DNA of 64,000 nt from assembly GCA_026418275.1 (NCBI GenBank), contig JAOABQ010000113.1:1-64000 (forward strand), given 5' to 3'. Positions 27,053-36,190 of this stretch are shown here, in pieces. How positions within the stretch are numbered: position 1 is the stretch's first letter; each line of letters starts with the position of its first letter. Below the pieces are notes generated by a model. It was not told the origin of the DNA. It made no database searches and saw only the letters and a list, made by a program, of their open reading frames with translations. A program made the position numbers and the translations under genes. This stretch comes from Clostridia bacterium (GTDB lineage: Bacteria > Bacillota > Clostridia > Acetivibrionales > DSM-2933).

Positions 27053-27790
27053 TTATATTTCGGAATACTCGTTGATAAACCAGAGTTTTTCCAAATTCTT
27101 TATCTTATCTGAAATGTTTTCTTTCATTTTTTCGTTTTTAGAAATATTTTTCGCCTTTTCATAGAGTTCAAGGGCACTCTCATATTTTTTTCTTTTCTCA
27201 TAGCAATATGCCAGATTAAGTAATGTATCGATATTTTTGGAATTTAGTTTCATCGCCTTTTTAAAAAACGCTTCCGCTTCATCATACTTTCTTGCCAGGT
27301 TTAATATATATCCTTTCATCCGGTAGCTTTTCGAATTTGAAGGGTTTATACCGATTGCTTTATCGCATAAATTCAAAGCTTCCTCGCTATTTCCCATAAA
27401 CTGCAGGGAAATAGCCTTGGATGTATAATTGTCGCAATCATCAGGATTTAAAAGAATTGCTTTATCATACCATTTGATTGCCTCTTCATCCCGCTTCATA
27501 TAACTTAAGATAATTCCGCAATACCTTGAAAAATAGTAGTTGCCTGGATTCATACCGGCAGCTTCCATGCAGAGCCTTAAACTCTCAGCATAGTTTTGGC
27601 TGAAGAAATTACGCCTGCTCTGCCAGAAAAAAACCCATTCTTCCTTTCCAGCCTTCTTTGCTTCATTAATATAATTAATAATAAGTTTTTCCGAATCATT
27701 CCTGGAAAACTTCCAAAAGTCATCTACCAATTCTATAGAATATTCTATAAATTTTATATCATTTTTATCCAACCGGGCAGCACTATCCAT
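27053..27790 (-). CDS. tetratricopeptide repeat protein
   Basis: A 245-aa soluble protein of stacked helical repeats. At least four TPR units are clear from about residue 90: DEEAIKWYDKAILLNPDD, NSEEALNLCDKAIGINPSN, KYDEAEAFFKKAMKLNSKN and KYESALELYEKAKNISKNE. The first 80 residues form a divergent helical domain without a signal peptide. Such proteins serve as protein-binding scaffolds; no partner is visible. GGGGGATTGAGAT precedes the ATG. Confidence 0.82.
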   Translation of the reverse strand: MDSAARLDKNDIKFIEYSIELVDDFWKFSRNDSEKLIINYINEAKKAGKEEWVFFWQSRRNFFSQNYAESLRLCMEAAGMNPGNYYFSRYCGIILSYMKRDEEAIKWYDKAILLNPDDCDNYTSKAISLQFMGNSEEALNLCDKAIGINPSNSKSYRMKGYILNLARKYDEAEAFFKKAMKLNSKNIDTLLNLAYCYEKRKKYESALELYEKAKNISKNEKMKENISDKIKNLEKLWFINEYSEI

Positions 27791-28179
27791 ATCTCAATCC
27801 CCCAAAACGAATTTCAAAAGTATATAATCACTTTGTATTTTAATTTTCCATTTCAATTATTATTTTAGTTACGATTAAAACTTGCATAAAAATTTGCTCT
27901 ATTCGGTCTACGAATGAAATTATATGTTATCCCTTTTCGTTTGCTTTTTGCCGGCATTTTTTCTTAGCATAATTATACCACAGAATTACAAAAAATGTTA
28001 TACACTAGATCATTGAGTTCATTAAGTAAATATATTTTCTATTTTTTTCTTAACCCTAATATGGCTCTTTAGAGTTAACCGCATTTACAAGGTTATGTTT
28101 ATGGCTGTATAATAGAAGCATATAAAATAAAAAAGTAGTCATTTACCTGATTACGATTAGTTTCTAGGGGGTTAAACGT
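27791..28179. other. AT-rich intergenic stretch between divergent genes
   Basis: This 389-base region separates the leftward TPR gene from the rightward membrane glycosyltransferase-like gene and must hold both promoters. I cannot pick convincing -35/-10 boxes among the many AT tracts, and I see no gene or repeat here. Confidence 0.5.
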
Positions 28180-29631
28180 ATGGCCGTCAGTGCAAGGAAA
28201 AAAAACATGCAGGGAAAAAAAGAGTCTTCATTCCGAAGTAAGATAAGTGATTTTTTTAAGTCCCAAAAGCCAGTCCCAAGAGATATATTTATTATCGTAT
28301 CTCTCGCACTTGTCGCAATAAGGCTTTTGCTGTCACTCGTGCCGCAAAGCAAGATTGATCCGGGTTGTTACATGGCTTGGGCTACCTACCTCAATTCAAA
28401 TGATTTTGACAACTTCTATAAGGATTTCCATTATGCTATTTATGGGCCTGTATATTTGTTTCTCATGTGGCTTTCCGGCAAAATCGGAGGCTTTCTATCC
28501 ATAACCAACAACGTAGAATCCTTCGGATACCTCCTAAAGATGTGGTATGTCCTTTTTGATCTTATTGGCGGGTACCTCATTTTTAAAATTGGAAAGAAGT
28601 ATAAAAAAGAGTGGTTGGGTTTAGTTCTGGCAATCTTTTACGTTTTAAACCCGGGTGTTTTTGTGAATTCTTCCGTTTGGGGCCAGTTGGACACCATTAT
28701 AGCAACCATGATGCTGGCTGCGATTTACCTTATCAATGTTAGACAAAGTCTCCTTGCTGTGACAGTATTAATGCTTGCCATAATGACAAAACCTCAAGCA
28801 GGCGCAGTCGTCCCTGTTCTTGCCATCATGTTTTTTGCCCAGTTTCCTTGGAATAAATTCGCCTCGGATAAGGCAGGCTTTTTTAAAACCGCGTTTATTA
28901 GGACTGGCCTTGCCGCAGTCATTTGTATTTTGGTTTATACTGTAACCTTTTATCCGTTTTATAACCAAAGCCTTTCCCCCAAATCTACACTGGATGCCAA
29001 ACAGGTAGAATTCAGGGATATGTCCAAAGCCAGTACCCTTACAAAAACTGCCGACTTCTTTACATGGCTGCCCAAAAGGTATTTAAGCGGTGTTGAGCAG
29101 TATCCCTATGCAACCGCCAATGCTTTTAACTTTTGGTTCATTGCAGGAGGTCAAACGGCCCATTATGATGGCCCATTCCTTGGCAGTACCTATAAAACAT
29201 TCGGTACATTGCTTCTTGCTCTGATTATTTTACTCACCACACTCTTTATGATATTTGAATTTTTTATAAAAAAGCGAAAAAGAGTACTATCCCTTTACTT
29301 TATATCATACTTTCTTACAACAGCCTATGTAGCCTTTTATACAGCAGTCCACGAACGTTACCTTCTGCCAGCCGTTATATTTTCTACCATTTGTATCTTT
29401 TGGGATAAACGGTTTTGGATTGTTACCTTCCTTGTCAGCTTGTGTACGTTCTTAAACCAGTTCTATATTTATTACCGGATCAATAGTGACATGAACGCGT
29501 GGGTACCGCATGATGATAAAATTGGGATGATTACGAGTTATTTAACGGTAATCACAGCCCTCATCTCAATCTATATATTATTCTCTATCATGAGGAAAAA
29601 CAAAGACGAGCTTCCGGCAACTGCGAAGTAG
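28180..29631 (+). CDS. multi-pass membrane protein, GT-C glycosyltransferase-like
   Basis: A 483-aa protein with a basic cytoplasmic start (about 30 residues rich in Lys and Ser) and roughly ten membrane helices. The first outer loop reads IDPGCYMAWATYLNSNDFDNF and GPVYLFLMW, resembling the acidic first loop of GT-C enzymes that use polyprenyl-phosphate sugars (mannosyltransferase and DUF2029 relatives). Other segments are VFVNSSVWGQLDTI near residue 165 and HERYLLPAV near residue 400; the HERYL motif is typical of this group. The ribosome binding site is CTAGGGGGTTAAAC. The glycan target is unknown. Confidence 0.72.
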   Translation: MAVSARKKNMQGKKESSFRSKISDFFKSQKPVPRDIFIIVSLALVAIRLLLSLVPQSKIDPGCYMAWATYLNSNDFDNFYKDFHYAIYGPVYLFLMWLSGKIGGFLSITNNVESFGYLLKMWYVLFDLIGGYLIFKIGKKYKKEWLGLVLAIFYVLNPGVFVNSSVWGQLDTIIATMMLAAIYLINVRQSLLAVTVLMLAIMTKPQAGAVVPVLAIMFFAQFPWNKFASDKAGFFKTAFIRTGLAAVICILVYTVTFYPFYNQSLSPKSTLDAKQVEFRDMSKASTLTKTADFFTWLPKRYLSGVEQYPYATANAFNFWFIAGGQTAHYDGPFLGSTYKTFGTLLLALIILLTTLFMIFEFFIKKRKRVLSLYFISYFLTTAYVAFYTAVHERYLLPAVIFSTICIFWDKRFWIVTFLVSLCTFLNQFYIYYRINSDMNAWVPHDDKIGMITSYLTVITALISIYILFSIMRKNKDELPATAK

Positions 29632-29678
29632 TTTTGATTATGATTATAGCAAGTCCATAATATTATACTGACTATTCC

Positions 29679-29782
29679 AGTGCCTCGTAACGTAATTCTT
29701 TTCTAGGGTTTGCGAGGCACAAACAGAGGAAGTGCATTTTTAACACTTTGAAACTTAAAATTTGTTGTGATAAAAAGCACGA
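29679..29782 (+). repeat. double-hairpin repeat, copy 2
   Basis: Same two-hairpin unit as at 25.99 kb, in the same orientation. It lies 48 bases after the glycosyltransferase-like stop and just before that gene's terminator. The ends are slightly eroded (AGTGCC at the start, GCACGAG at the end instead of GCACTAG). Confidence 0.9.
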
Positions 29783-29789
29783 GTATGGA

Positions 29790-29837
29790 TAAGGTTTAAT
29801 TGAAGCTTAATGAGGCTCATATTAAACCTTTTTTATT
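29790..29837 (+). terminator. terminator of the GT-C-like gene
   Basis: AAGGTTTAAT and ATTAAACCTTTTTTA form a stem with a T-run, directly after repeat copy 2. Confidence 0.75.
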
Positions 29838-29952
29838 GTTTGCTCGATTTAACAGCCTATGATAAAAGTAGAGCCAGCATTTTTCCAGCACGCAGCAGAA
29901 CAGCCTTAAAACCTATATAAGGTCAGAGGAAAGCGTTATATAAAAGGTCGTT

Positions 29953-30591
29953 CTATTGCATGCTATGTACCGAAGAGGCAGCCAAAATAAGCTGATTCAA
30001 TTTATTGTATAAATTATATGCTTTTGCCTCTGCGTTTTTACCGTCCAAAGACAAGACAATCATGAATATTCTATTTTCAATATTATATTCAAGTGTTACA
30101 AAATAAGTATTTTTAGTATTTATATAACTTTTAAATTCATAATGGGATATACTTTTGACATCGGTTTTTGTGGAAAATGTCACACTAACGACATTACAGT
30201 TATCCAGTACACACTTATATGGATTTCTCCAAGACCGATTTGTAAGGTATACCTTATTTTGGAATAAATAAACATAACCTCTGCCAAGCCTTTCAAAATA
30301 GGGATGTCCACCCATATAAGTAATTTCCTCGAAAAAAACATATTGCCCTGCCATCTCATCCGAATGGATCTCTTGCTGCATATAAAGACGATGTTTTTCC
30401 CGGTGATTTTCCTGAAGTATCGGTATCAGGGCCAGGATAAAAAACAAAGTAAATAAGATGGATAACTCGATTTCAGTTCTGCCAATCATATATTCTGTGA
30501 AACATAGAAGTATGAGAAAAGAAACTGGAAGGGATAAAAACAAGATAGAGATAATAATTAATTTTATTTTATTTTTTAAAAGTAAATTCAT
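29953..30591 (-). CDS. membrane protein with PH-like cytoplasmic domain, family unknown
   Basis: A 212-aa protein with two adjacent membrane helices near the N-terminus (about residues 9-30 and 35-57) and a soluble part of beta-rich character (GRGYVYLFQNKVYLTNRSW, then NCNVVSVTFSTKTD), which resembles a GRAM/PH-type fold. I do not recognise a named family. The start at 30591 follows GGGGGAACAGCAA. It stands alone on the leftward strand. Confidence 0.55.
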   Translation of the reverse strand: MNLLLKNKIKLIIISILFLSLPVSFLILLCFTEYMIGRTEIELSILFTLFFILALIPILQENHREKHRLYMQQEIHSDEMAGQYVFFEEITYMGGHPYFERLGRGYVYLFQNKVYLTNRSWRNPYKCVLDNCNVVSVTFSTKTDVKSISHYEFKSYINTKNTYFVTLEYNIENRIFMIVLSLDGKNAEAKAYNLYNKLNQLILAASSVHSMQ

Positions 30592-30895
30592 TTGCTGTTC
30601 CCCCGATGTATACAACAGTATCATCCCTAAGCTAATAGTGGAAAATTTTACATCATTTTATCACTCTTTCTACACTTTTTCAATTGTCTATTTCAATTGG
30701 TAAGATCGGAATGAACATGTTTAGGAAATCTTAAGACACGGCTGCTTGCTTAGAAACCTAAAGTATCTAACCAAAACACAAAGAAAACCCAGTGGCTTCA
30801 TATTCTTTCTGCTGTAAGATCATTGTGCTGTGTAACCAAAGACCACCAGGGTATGAATTCTCAAATTTCCATACATATCAGTACTTACTCACTTC

Positions 30896-30940
30896 AAAAA
30901 AATAATACCAGAGCAGTAATTCAGACCCCTGGTATTATTA
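30896..30940 (-). terminator. terminator of the peptide operon
   Basis: Read leftwards, AATAATACCAG and CTGGTATTATT pair and are followed by TTTTTTT. It closely resembles the terminator of the gntR gene at 40.44 kb. It lies about 165 bases beyond the FAAL stop, with a repeat element in between. Confidence 0.8.
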
Positions 30941-30979
30941 TGAATAATCTAGTTTTTTCCCCAACTATAAATCATACTT

Positions 30980-31086
30980 CTAGTGCATCGTATCGTAATT
31001 CTTTTCTAGGGTATGTGAGGCACAAACAGAGGAAGTGCAATTTTAACACTTTGAAACTTAAATTTTGTTGTGTTAAAAAGCACTAG
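30980..31086 (+). repeat. double-hairpin repeat, copy 3
   Basis: Complete 107-bp copy with CTAGTG and CACTAG ends. The first arm pair differs (GTGCATCG against TGAGGCAC). It sits 22 bases after the stop codon of the truncated FAAL-ACP-KR gene, between that stop and the operon terminator. Confidence 0.92.
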
Positions 31087-31107
31087 CAGTGTAAACATGT
31101 GCGTCCG

Positions 31108-33753
31108 CTAACTTAATGCGTAGTCGGTACTATGGATAATACCATTTATCTTCTCAAACTTTTTATATACATCCTCAAGCACCTTTGTGAAGTCTTCCTC
31201 AGACGTCGCATCCGCACAATAAGGATAGATCTTCATCCCTTGACTTTTCATTTGGGAAAGTGCTGCAACCTTTTCTCCAAACTTCTCAGCCCGTGGGATA
31301 TTTTTACTGATAACAGTTGAAGTTGGGATAAAACTTCTATCCGTGAAAATTAAATGAATTGTCGGATTAAAGCTCCACAGCAGTCTGGAAATCTTAATAC
31401 CGGTTATATCCAAACCGCAAGTAATAAGGTAGACATTCTCACCTTTAACATGTATTTTTTCCTTCTTCATTCCAGCTTCTATGAATGTGACTAGATCTGA
31501 CTTCATAAAGCCGGAAGGAGAAAAGTCATTTGTACAGCCTTTATCCGGCGTTGATACTTCCATGACTTCAACCTCTTGGACTTTTAATTTATTGATCAAC
31601 CTCGCTATTTTCTCTGTCTCCCAGCCTAAAATGAACATGGATTCATTAACGCCCTTTGTCATTTGGGTGCTTTTCTCTGCTTCATCACAAGAAAGTCCTG
31701 GGATAGATTCCTTAGCGGATTCAACTCTTTTGATGGTGTATAGGTCAGAAAGCTGATTTTGCCTTTTTTCCGTTTCTAAAACCCTCCCTGTGGCTTCTTC
31801 AATCCTTTCCGCAAGCTTTCTCAGTGTAGGATACTTATAAAAGTCCGGAAGCAATAGCACATGGGGAAATACATTCTCAATTTCATTTTGCAAAGCTGCG
31901 AGCATAAGGGAACCGGAAATATAGGAACTAATATCCTCTGTTGGATTAATGGATTCCCGTTTTGTTGCTTTCTTGAAAATTTCCGACAAGGTCTCTTCTA
32001 CCCCTCCTTGCAAGGTCCAAGTGCTGTTTTCCAGTGTCCTAATCTTAAGGTCAAGCTGATGAATGACCTTATTAAAATCGCCCTGCACGTACCTTCGGGA
32101 AAGTTTATACCTCTGAACTTTCCCACTGGTTGTTTTAGGTATTTTTGCAATTGGAAGCACGTCCTTAATCTGTATACCCATCCTTTCCCATACTTCACTT
32201 TTTACTTTAGCCGCGATGGGCAAAAAATCCTTAATGTCTTTCTTAAAAGTGATAAAAAGGATGATGGATTCTGTCTCGTTCTCAGGGTCGTATACTCCAC
32301 AGGCTATAGTTTGCCCGAAGGGTAAATCGATTATCTCTCCAGCTGCTCTCTCAACATCATATGGATAAATATTTTGTCCGTTAACAATAATAATATCCTT
32401 TGATCTTCCTGTAACAACCAGTTGATCATTTCGATAAAAACCCAAATCACCGGTATCAACCCATCCATCACAGTCAACCGTTTTACGGGTCGCTTCGGGA
32501 TAACGGTAATATCCTTGGGAAACGTTTTTTCCTTTGATCAATATTCGCCCCAGCATTCGTTCTCCCAAATCCTTGCCCTTTTCATCACATATTTTAACCT
32601 GGCAATTTTTCAACACTCTTCCCTCCACAACATAGGTGGAACAGTTTTTATGATTTGATTCGACTTCTTTGATAATATTACCGATTTTTAGAGAATCACG
32701 ATGAATATGAACTGTTTCATATTCCTTTCCCGGGATTGGAAAGGCTACTCCAACTGTAGCTTCTGCCAGGCCATAGACCGGAAACATAGCTTCTTTCTTT
32801 AACTCATATCTTGACAGCGTATTTAAAAAATGCTGACAAAGCTTATGATGAATAGGCTCAGCACCATTATAGATCATGCGGATACAGGATAGATCCCAGT
32901 TTTTTTCTGTATCAGGGGCATATCTTGACAGGAAGTATTTGTATCCGAAATTCGGTGAACCTAAGGTGGTAATCCGGTGCTGACCGGCTTTTTCCATCCA
33001 GAACATGGGATTTCTTATGAATAATTCTGTGGGCATTATGTAGTGATTAATGCCGCAAAAAACGGGAAGCAGATGAAATCCTATCAATCCCATATCATGG
33101 AACATAGGCATCCATGTTAAGTAAGAATCTGTTTCATTAACTTGAGCGCCTTCCCGAATGGATTCCAAATTTGCCAAAACGTTGGCATGAGTTAATACCA
33201 CACCTTTGGGTTCTCCTGTAGACCCTGAGGAAAACTGCACAAAAGCAATCTCATCAGGTCTACATGAATATAAGCTGCTAAAGTCTTCCTGATTTTTTCC
33301 ATCTTCAAGAAGCTTTTCAATGTTTAATATTTCGATTTCTTGATTATTTAACTCATTTTCGGCAGCAAAGGTAGCCGTATTTTTAAACTTTTCCAATTTC
33401 CGTAGACTTTTTTCAGAGGCTATAATCACAGGACGCATTAGGAAATTCAGAATTCCTAAGAGTTTTTTTTCATGTTCCGCAGTTCCTCCCGAAGCAACCG
33501 GAACCGGAATCATACCGTTTAATATTGAGGCCCAAAAGCAAAGGAGAAAATGTTCAGTGTTCTCTGTTTGTAAAACCACTTCGTCCCCTTTTTTAATGCC
33601 TGCCTTCAATAAAGCTGCGGATAAGGCAGAAACTTTTATATAAAAGTCATGATAGGAAAGGAATTTTTCATAGTTAAACTCGGTAATAAAAGTAATTCCC
33701 TTATTGTGGACACCCTCTTTACTTTTTATAACCTCTCTCAGTGTCCTAAACAT
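31108..33753 (-). CDS. fatty acyl-AMP ligase fused to acyl carrier domain and truncated ketoreductase
   Basis: An 881-aa protein. Residues of about 1-565 form an adenylate-forming enzyme of the FAAL type, with core motifs FSSGSTGEPKGVVLTH near 165, YGLAEATVG near 330, VDTGDLG and GRSKDIIIVNGQNIYPYDVE near 430-455, and PKTTSGKVQRYKL near 555. It should activate a fatty acid as the adenylate and pass it to the carrier domain at about 590-665, where SGSLM replaces the usual DSL but the serine for phosphopantetheine remains. From about 775 a Rossmann segment like a PKS ketoreductase begins (VYLITCGLDITGIKISR) and stops at GIIHSTDYALS, roughly half a domain. GGAGGTGATCAAA fixes the start at 33753. 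It is the last gene of the peptide operon. Confidence 0.85.
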   Translation of the reverse strand: MFRTLREVIKSKEGVHNKGITFITEFNYEKFLSYHDFYIKVSALSAALLKAGIKKGDEVVLQTENTEHFLLCFWASILNGMIPVPVASGGTAEHEKKLLGILNFLMRPVIIASEKSLRKLEKFKNTATFAAENELNNQEIEILNIEKLLEDGKNQEDFSSLYSCRPDEIAFVQFSSGSTGEPKGVVLTHANVLANLESIREGAQVNETDSYLTWMPMFHDMGLIGFHLLPVFCGINHYIMPTELFIRNPMFWMEKAGQHRITTLGSPNFGYKYFLSRYAPDTEKNWDLSCIRMIYNGAEPIHHKLCQHFLNTLSRYELKKEAMFPVYGLAEATVGVAFPIPGKEYETVHIHRDSLKIGNIIKEVESNHKNCSTYVVEGRVLKNCQVKICDEKGKDLGERMLGRILIKGKNVSQGYYRYPEATRKTVDCDGWVDTGDLGFYRNDQLVVTGRSKDIIIVNGQNIYPYDVERAAGEIIDLPFGQTIACGVYDPENETESIILFITFKKDIKDFLPIAAKVKSEVWERMGIQIKDVLPIAKIPKTTSGKVQRYKLSRRYVQGDFNKVIHQLDLKIRTLENSTWTLQGGVEETLSEIFKKATKRESINPTEDISSYISGSLMLAALQNEIENVFPHVLLLPDFYKYPTLRKLAERIEEATGRVLETEKRQNQLSDLYTIKRVESAKESIPGLSCDEAEKSTQMTKGVNESMFILGWETEKIARLINKLKVQEVEVMEVSTPDKGCTNDFSPSGFMKSDLVTFIEAGMKKEKIHVKGENVYLITCGLDITGIKISRLLWSFNPTIHLIFTDRSFIPTSTVISKNIPRAEKFGEKVAALSQMKSQGMKIYPYCADATSEEDFTKVLEDVYKKFEKINGIIHSTDYALS

Positions 33754-33804
33754 TTTGATCACCTCCATGCACTAAAGACTGCAAGTTTGCATTACCAATG
33801 CATC

Positions 33805-34278
33805 TTATTTTAAGCTTTTTGCATATTTGACCTTGTAAAAATCAAAGCCGCCCTTTTCCAACAACGCCATTACATTGGGATTGTGACTGAATACATCGGC
33901 AGTAATATATTTTAATCCTTGGGCAGCAGCCCAGTTTTCTGCTGCATTGACCAATTGTATGGAAACTGTTCCGGCTCTTTTATCCTCATCCACATACATA
34001 TGAAGAATGTAGGCATAATCGTCTGCAAAAAATTGCATGTCGCTCCGGTGTTTCCATACCTCCGAAAACCCGAAAATTATCCCTTCGGATTCGGCTACAA
34101 ATATCCCGCAATCCGGATTTGTAAGGGCATTTTCAAACTGGCCGATGCCCTGCCCATCAAGTTCCAAACTGCCTTTATAATAACAATCCTTTTTAAGATG
34201 CTCGAGGCTGAGTTTTTTCCATAATTCAATCACTTGATCCAAGTCTTCTATTGTCGCTTGACGCAATGATATTTGCAT
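33805..34278 (-). CDS. GNAT family N-acyltransferase
   Basis: A 157-aa protein of the GCN5-related acyltransferase fold: ISLRQATIEDLDQVIELW at the N-terminus, YAYILHMYVDEDKRAGTVSIQLVNAAENWA in the middle, and a C-terminal NPNVMALLEKGGFDFYKVKYAK strand typical of the family. The acyl-CoA loop (usually R/QxxGxG/A) reads RAGTVS, so donor binding may be altered. ATG 34278 follows GGGGGAAAATCC; an upstream ATG at 34296 has no ribosome binding site. It lies between the ABC exporter and the FAAL-ACP gene. In selidamides and goadvionins, GNAT enzymes attach fatty acyl groups to ribosomal peptides, so a similar role here is reasonable but unproven. Confidence 0.82.
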   Translation of the reverse strand: MQISLRQATIEDLDQVIELWKKLSLEHLKKDCYYKGSLELDGQGIGQFENALTNPDCGIFVAESEGIIFGFSEVWKHRSDMQFFADDYAYILHMYVDEDKRAGTVSIQLVNAAENWAAAQGLKYITADVFSHNPNVMALLEKGGFDFYKVKYAKSLK

Positions 34279-34354
34279 GGATTTTCCCCCGTTCATGTAT
34301 ACTATAAAATTTCAAACCGCAGATACAATAAATCTGATGCGCATCTTCCCACAG

Positions 34355-36022
34355 TTAAGCGGGTACGGGCTTCATCTCCCTGGCTTCCTTGACCTGTCCC
34401 TTTTCAAGAATGAAAACCCTATCCGCATCAAGTATCAAATTCTCTTTGTGGGCAATGACCAGCACCGTACTCTGGCTGGAAATATCCTTTAACAGTTGCT
34501 TTATAATTTCCTCATTTTCGGGATCTAACGCGGATGTAGGTTCATCAAAGATAAAAATAGCAGGTCTTTTTATTAAAGCACGTGCAATGGCAATTCGTTG
34601 TTTTTCACCACCTGACAGGTTGACACGCTCACTGATTACGGTGTGATACTGATCCGGCAAGGACATGATTTTATTGTGCAGATTCAATTGCTTACAAATC
34701 TCTATCACCTCTTCTGAAGACGCCTTTGGATTGCCTGACAGTATATTCTCCATCACACTTTCGTTAAAAAGCTCTACATCCTGGGACACATAACTGATAT
34801 TTTTCCTTAATACATTAACCCCCAGTTCATGGATATTCATCCCCCCGATGGATACTTCTCCTCCGGTAGGACGGTAGTATCCAAGCAGCATTTTCACCAA
34901 GGTGCTTTTACCGGCACCGGAATGCCCCATAAAACCTGAAAAGGTATTTTGAGGGATTTGTAGATTGATCCCCCGAAGCGCCTGGGTTTGATCCGAATAT
35001 TCAAACCGCACATCCTTAAAAACAATATCTCCCTTTAGCTCAAGCTGCTGCTTTAGATCGGTTTTTTCGCTTTCCAGATTGAAATACTCATACAGCCTGT
35101 CAAAAATAGGCGCCGTTTTGTTAAGGTCAATATTATTGTGTAAAAGCTCACTGATGGGTTGGACCAACAGTTGGAAATACAACCCCATCGCAATGACTGC
35201 GCCCAGGGTCAAGGTTCCGTTCATTACCCAAAGGGATCCTACACCGTAAATGAGGCACAAGGAGATAACCACCACCACGCCGGTCAAATTGCCCACCAAT
35301 ATGGAAAGTGCCATATACCGTTTATTGTCTTTATAGCTTTCCTTTAATACCTTCACGTAAGCTTCCCGTGTCCGATCTTCCCTAAGAAGCGCTTTAATGG
35401 ACATAACCGAATCGGAAGCTTGATTGACCAGAACACAAAGTGCATCGGTATTTTTTTGCAGTTTCAGTGATAGCTGGCTGAATTTCTTTCCCATTAAAAA
35501 GTTAATCAAGGAAAAGATTGAAAAAAGAAAGACGATCATAATAGTAAGGCGGACTGAGATAAAAAGCATTCCTCCAAGTATCATGGCAATCTGAAATACA
35601 TTTTTTATCACCACCACAAAAAAATCGGTGATAAATTGACTGGCTCCCCTTCCATCATTGATAACCCTTGCGATGATTTCACCTTTTTTTGCTTTTTCAA
35701 AAAAGGTTAAAGGCGCGTTCAGCACCCGGTTAAAGAGCTTTTGACGAATATCATAGGTAATTCCTTCGGATACCTGAAGAAAAACCAAATCCTTTAAATA
35801 GCCCATAACAGGTTGGGATACACAAACTGCAAAGAAAATAATAAGTCCGCTGTAAAGCTTTTCCGTTGAATGGGTAGGTATTATATCATCAATCAGGTAT
35901 TTTGAAACAATGGGCGAACCGAAGACCGCCAAAGAAAAAAGCAAGGTCAGGATAAATCCGAGAACCTGAAAGCCAAGGTAAGGTTTTGCCAATTGTACAA
36001 TCCTTGATATCGTAGTTTTCAT
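34355..36022 (-). CDS. ABC exporter (permease and ATPase fusion), peptide operon
   Basis: A 555-aa full-length half-exporter: six predicted membrane helices (the first at about residues 15-35), then an ATPase domain with Walker A GHSGAGKST near 365, signature LSGGEKQR near 469 and Walker B AIFIFDEPTSALD. The catalytic glutamate is present, so a homodimer could work. It lacks an N-terminal C39 cysteine protease, so leader removal must come from another enzyme, most simply the metallopeptidase encoded just upstream. It is the only transporter of the operon and presumably exports the matured peptides. AAGAGGTGAAGT precedes the ATG. Confidence 0.88.
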   Translation of the reverse strand: MKTTISRIVQLAKPYLGFQVLGFILTLLFSLAVFGSPIVSKYLIDDIIPTHSTEKLYSGLIIFFAVCVSQPVMGYLKDLVFLQVSEGITYDIRQKLFNRVLNAPLTFFEKAKKGEIIARVINDGRGASQFITDFFVVVIKNVFQIAMILGGMLFISVRLTIMIVFLFSIFSLINFLMGKKFSQLSLKLQKNTDALCVLVNQASDSVMSIKALLREDRTREAYVKVLKESYKDNKRYMALSILVGNLTGVVVVISLCLIYGVGSLWVMNGTLTLGAVIAMGLYFQLLVQPISELLHNNIDLNKTAPIFDRLYEYFNLESEKTDLKQQLELKGDIVFKDVRFEYSDQTQALRGINLQIPQNTFSGFMGHSGAGKSTLVKMLLGYYRPTGGEVSIGGMNIHELGVNVLRKNISYVSQDVELFNESVMENILSGNPKASSEEVIEICKQLNLHNKIMSLPDQYHTVISERVNLSGGEKQRIAIARALIKRPAIFIFDEPTSALDPENEEIIKQLLKDISSQSTVLVIAHKENLILDADRVFILEKGQVKEAREMKPVPA

Positions 36023-36025
36023 ACT

Positions 36026-36136
36026 TCACCTCTTACCATATAATAGCCGGGCTAAAGAAAGCAAGATCGTTTTAGGTATCTTTTTCAAAGATCCGTTATT
36101 TTGCAGAAATTCTACAGCTTTTTCAGCCACCGTCAT
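36026..36136 (-). CDS. possible 36-aa small protein between peptidase and exporter
   Basis: An ATG at 36136 opens a 36-codon frame (MTVAEKAVEFLQNNG start, ARLLYGKR end) with an amphipathic, lysine-rich helix pattern. Its stop lies four bases ahead of the exporter ATG. No good ribosome binding site precedes it, so it may be chance. It has no cysteine and is not a tenth precursor of the same kind. Confidence 0.3.
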   Translation of the reverse strand: MTVAEKAVEFLQNNGSLKKIPKTILLSLARLLYGKR

Positions 36137-36190
36137 AAAGATTGACACTGTTTTACAGGGGAATTCCGCTCAATATCCATGCTAAGGACT

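Larger units (their letters stand above)
30592..31107. other. intergenic stretch with terminator and repeat copy 3
   Basis: Between the leftward PH-like gene and the end of the FAAL gene lie about 300 bases without a convincing open frame, then the FAAL operon terminator and repeat copy 3 (both listed). The part at 30700-30890 might be a decayed remnant of the 3' end of the truncated FAAL-KR gene, but I could not align it. Confidence 0.4.
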
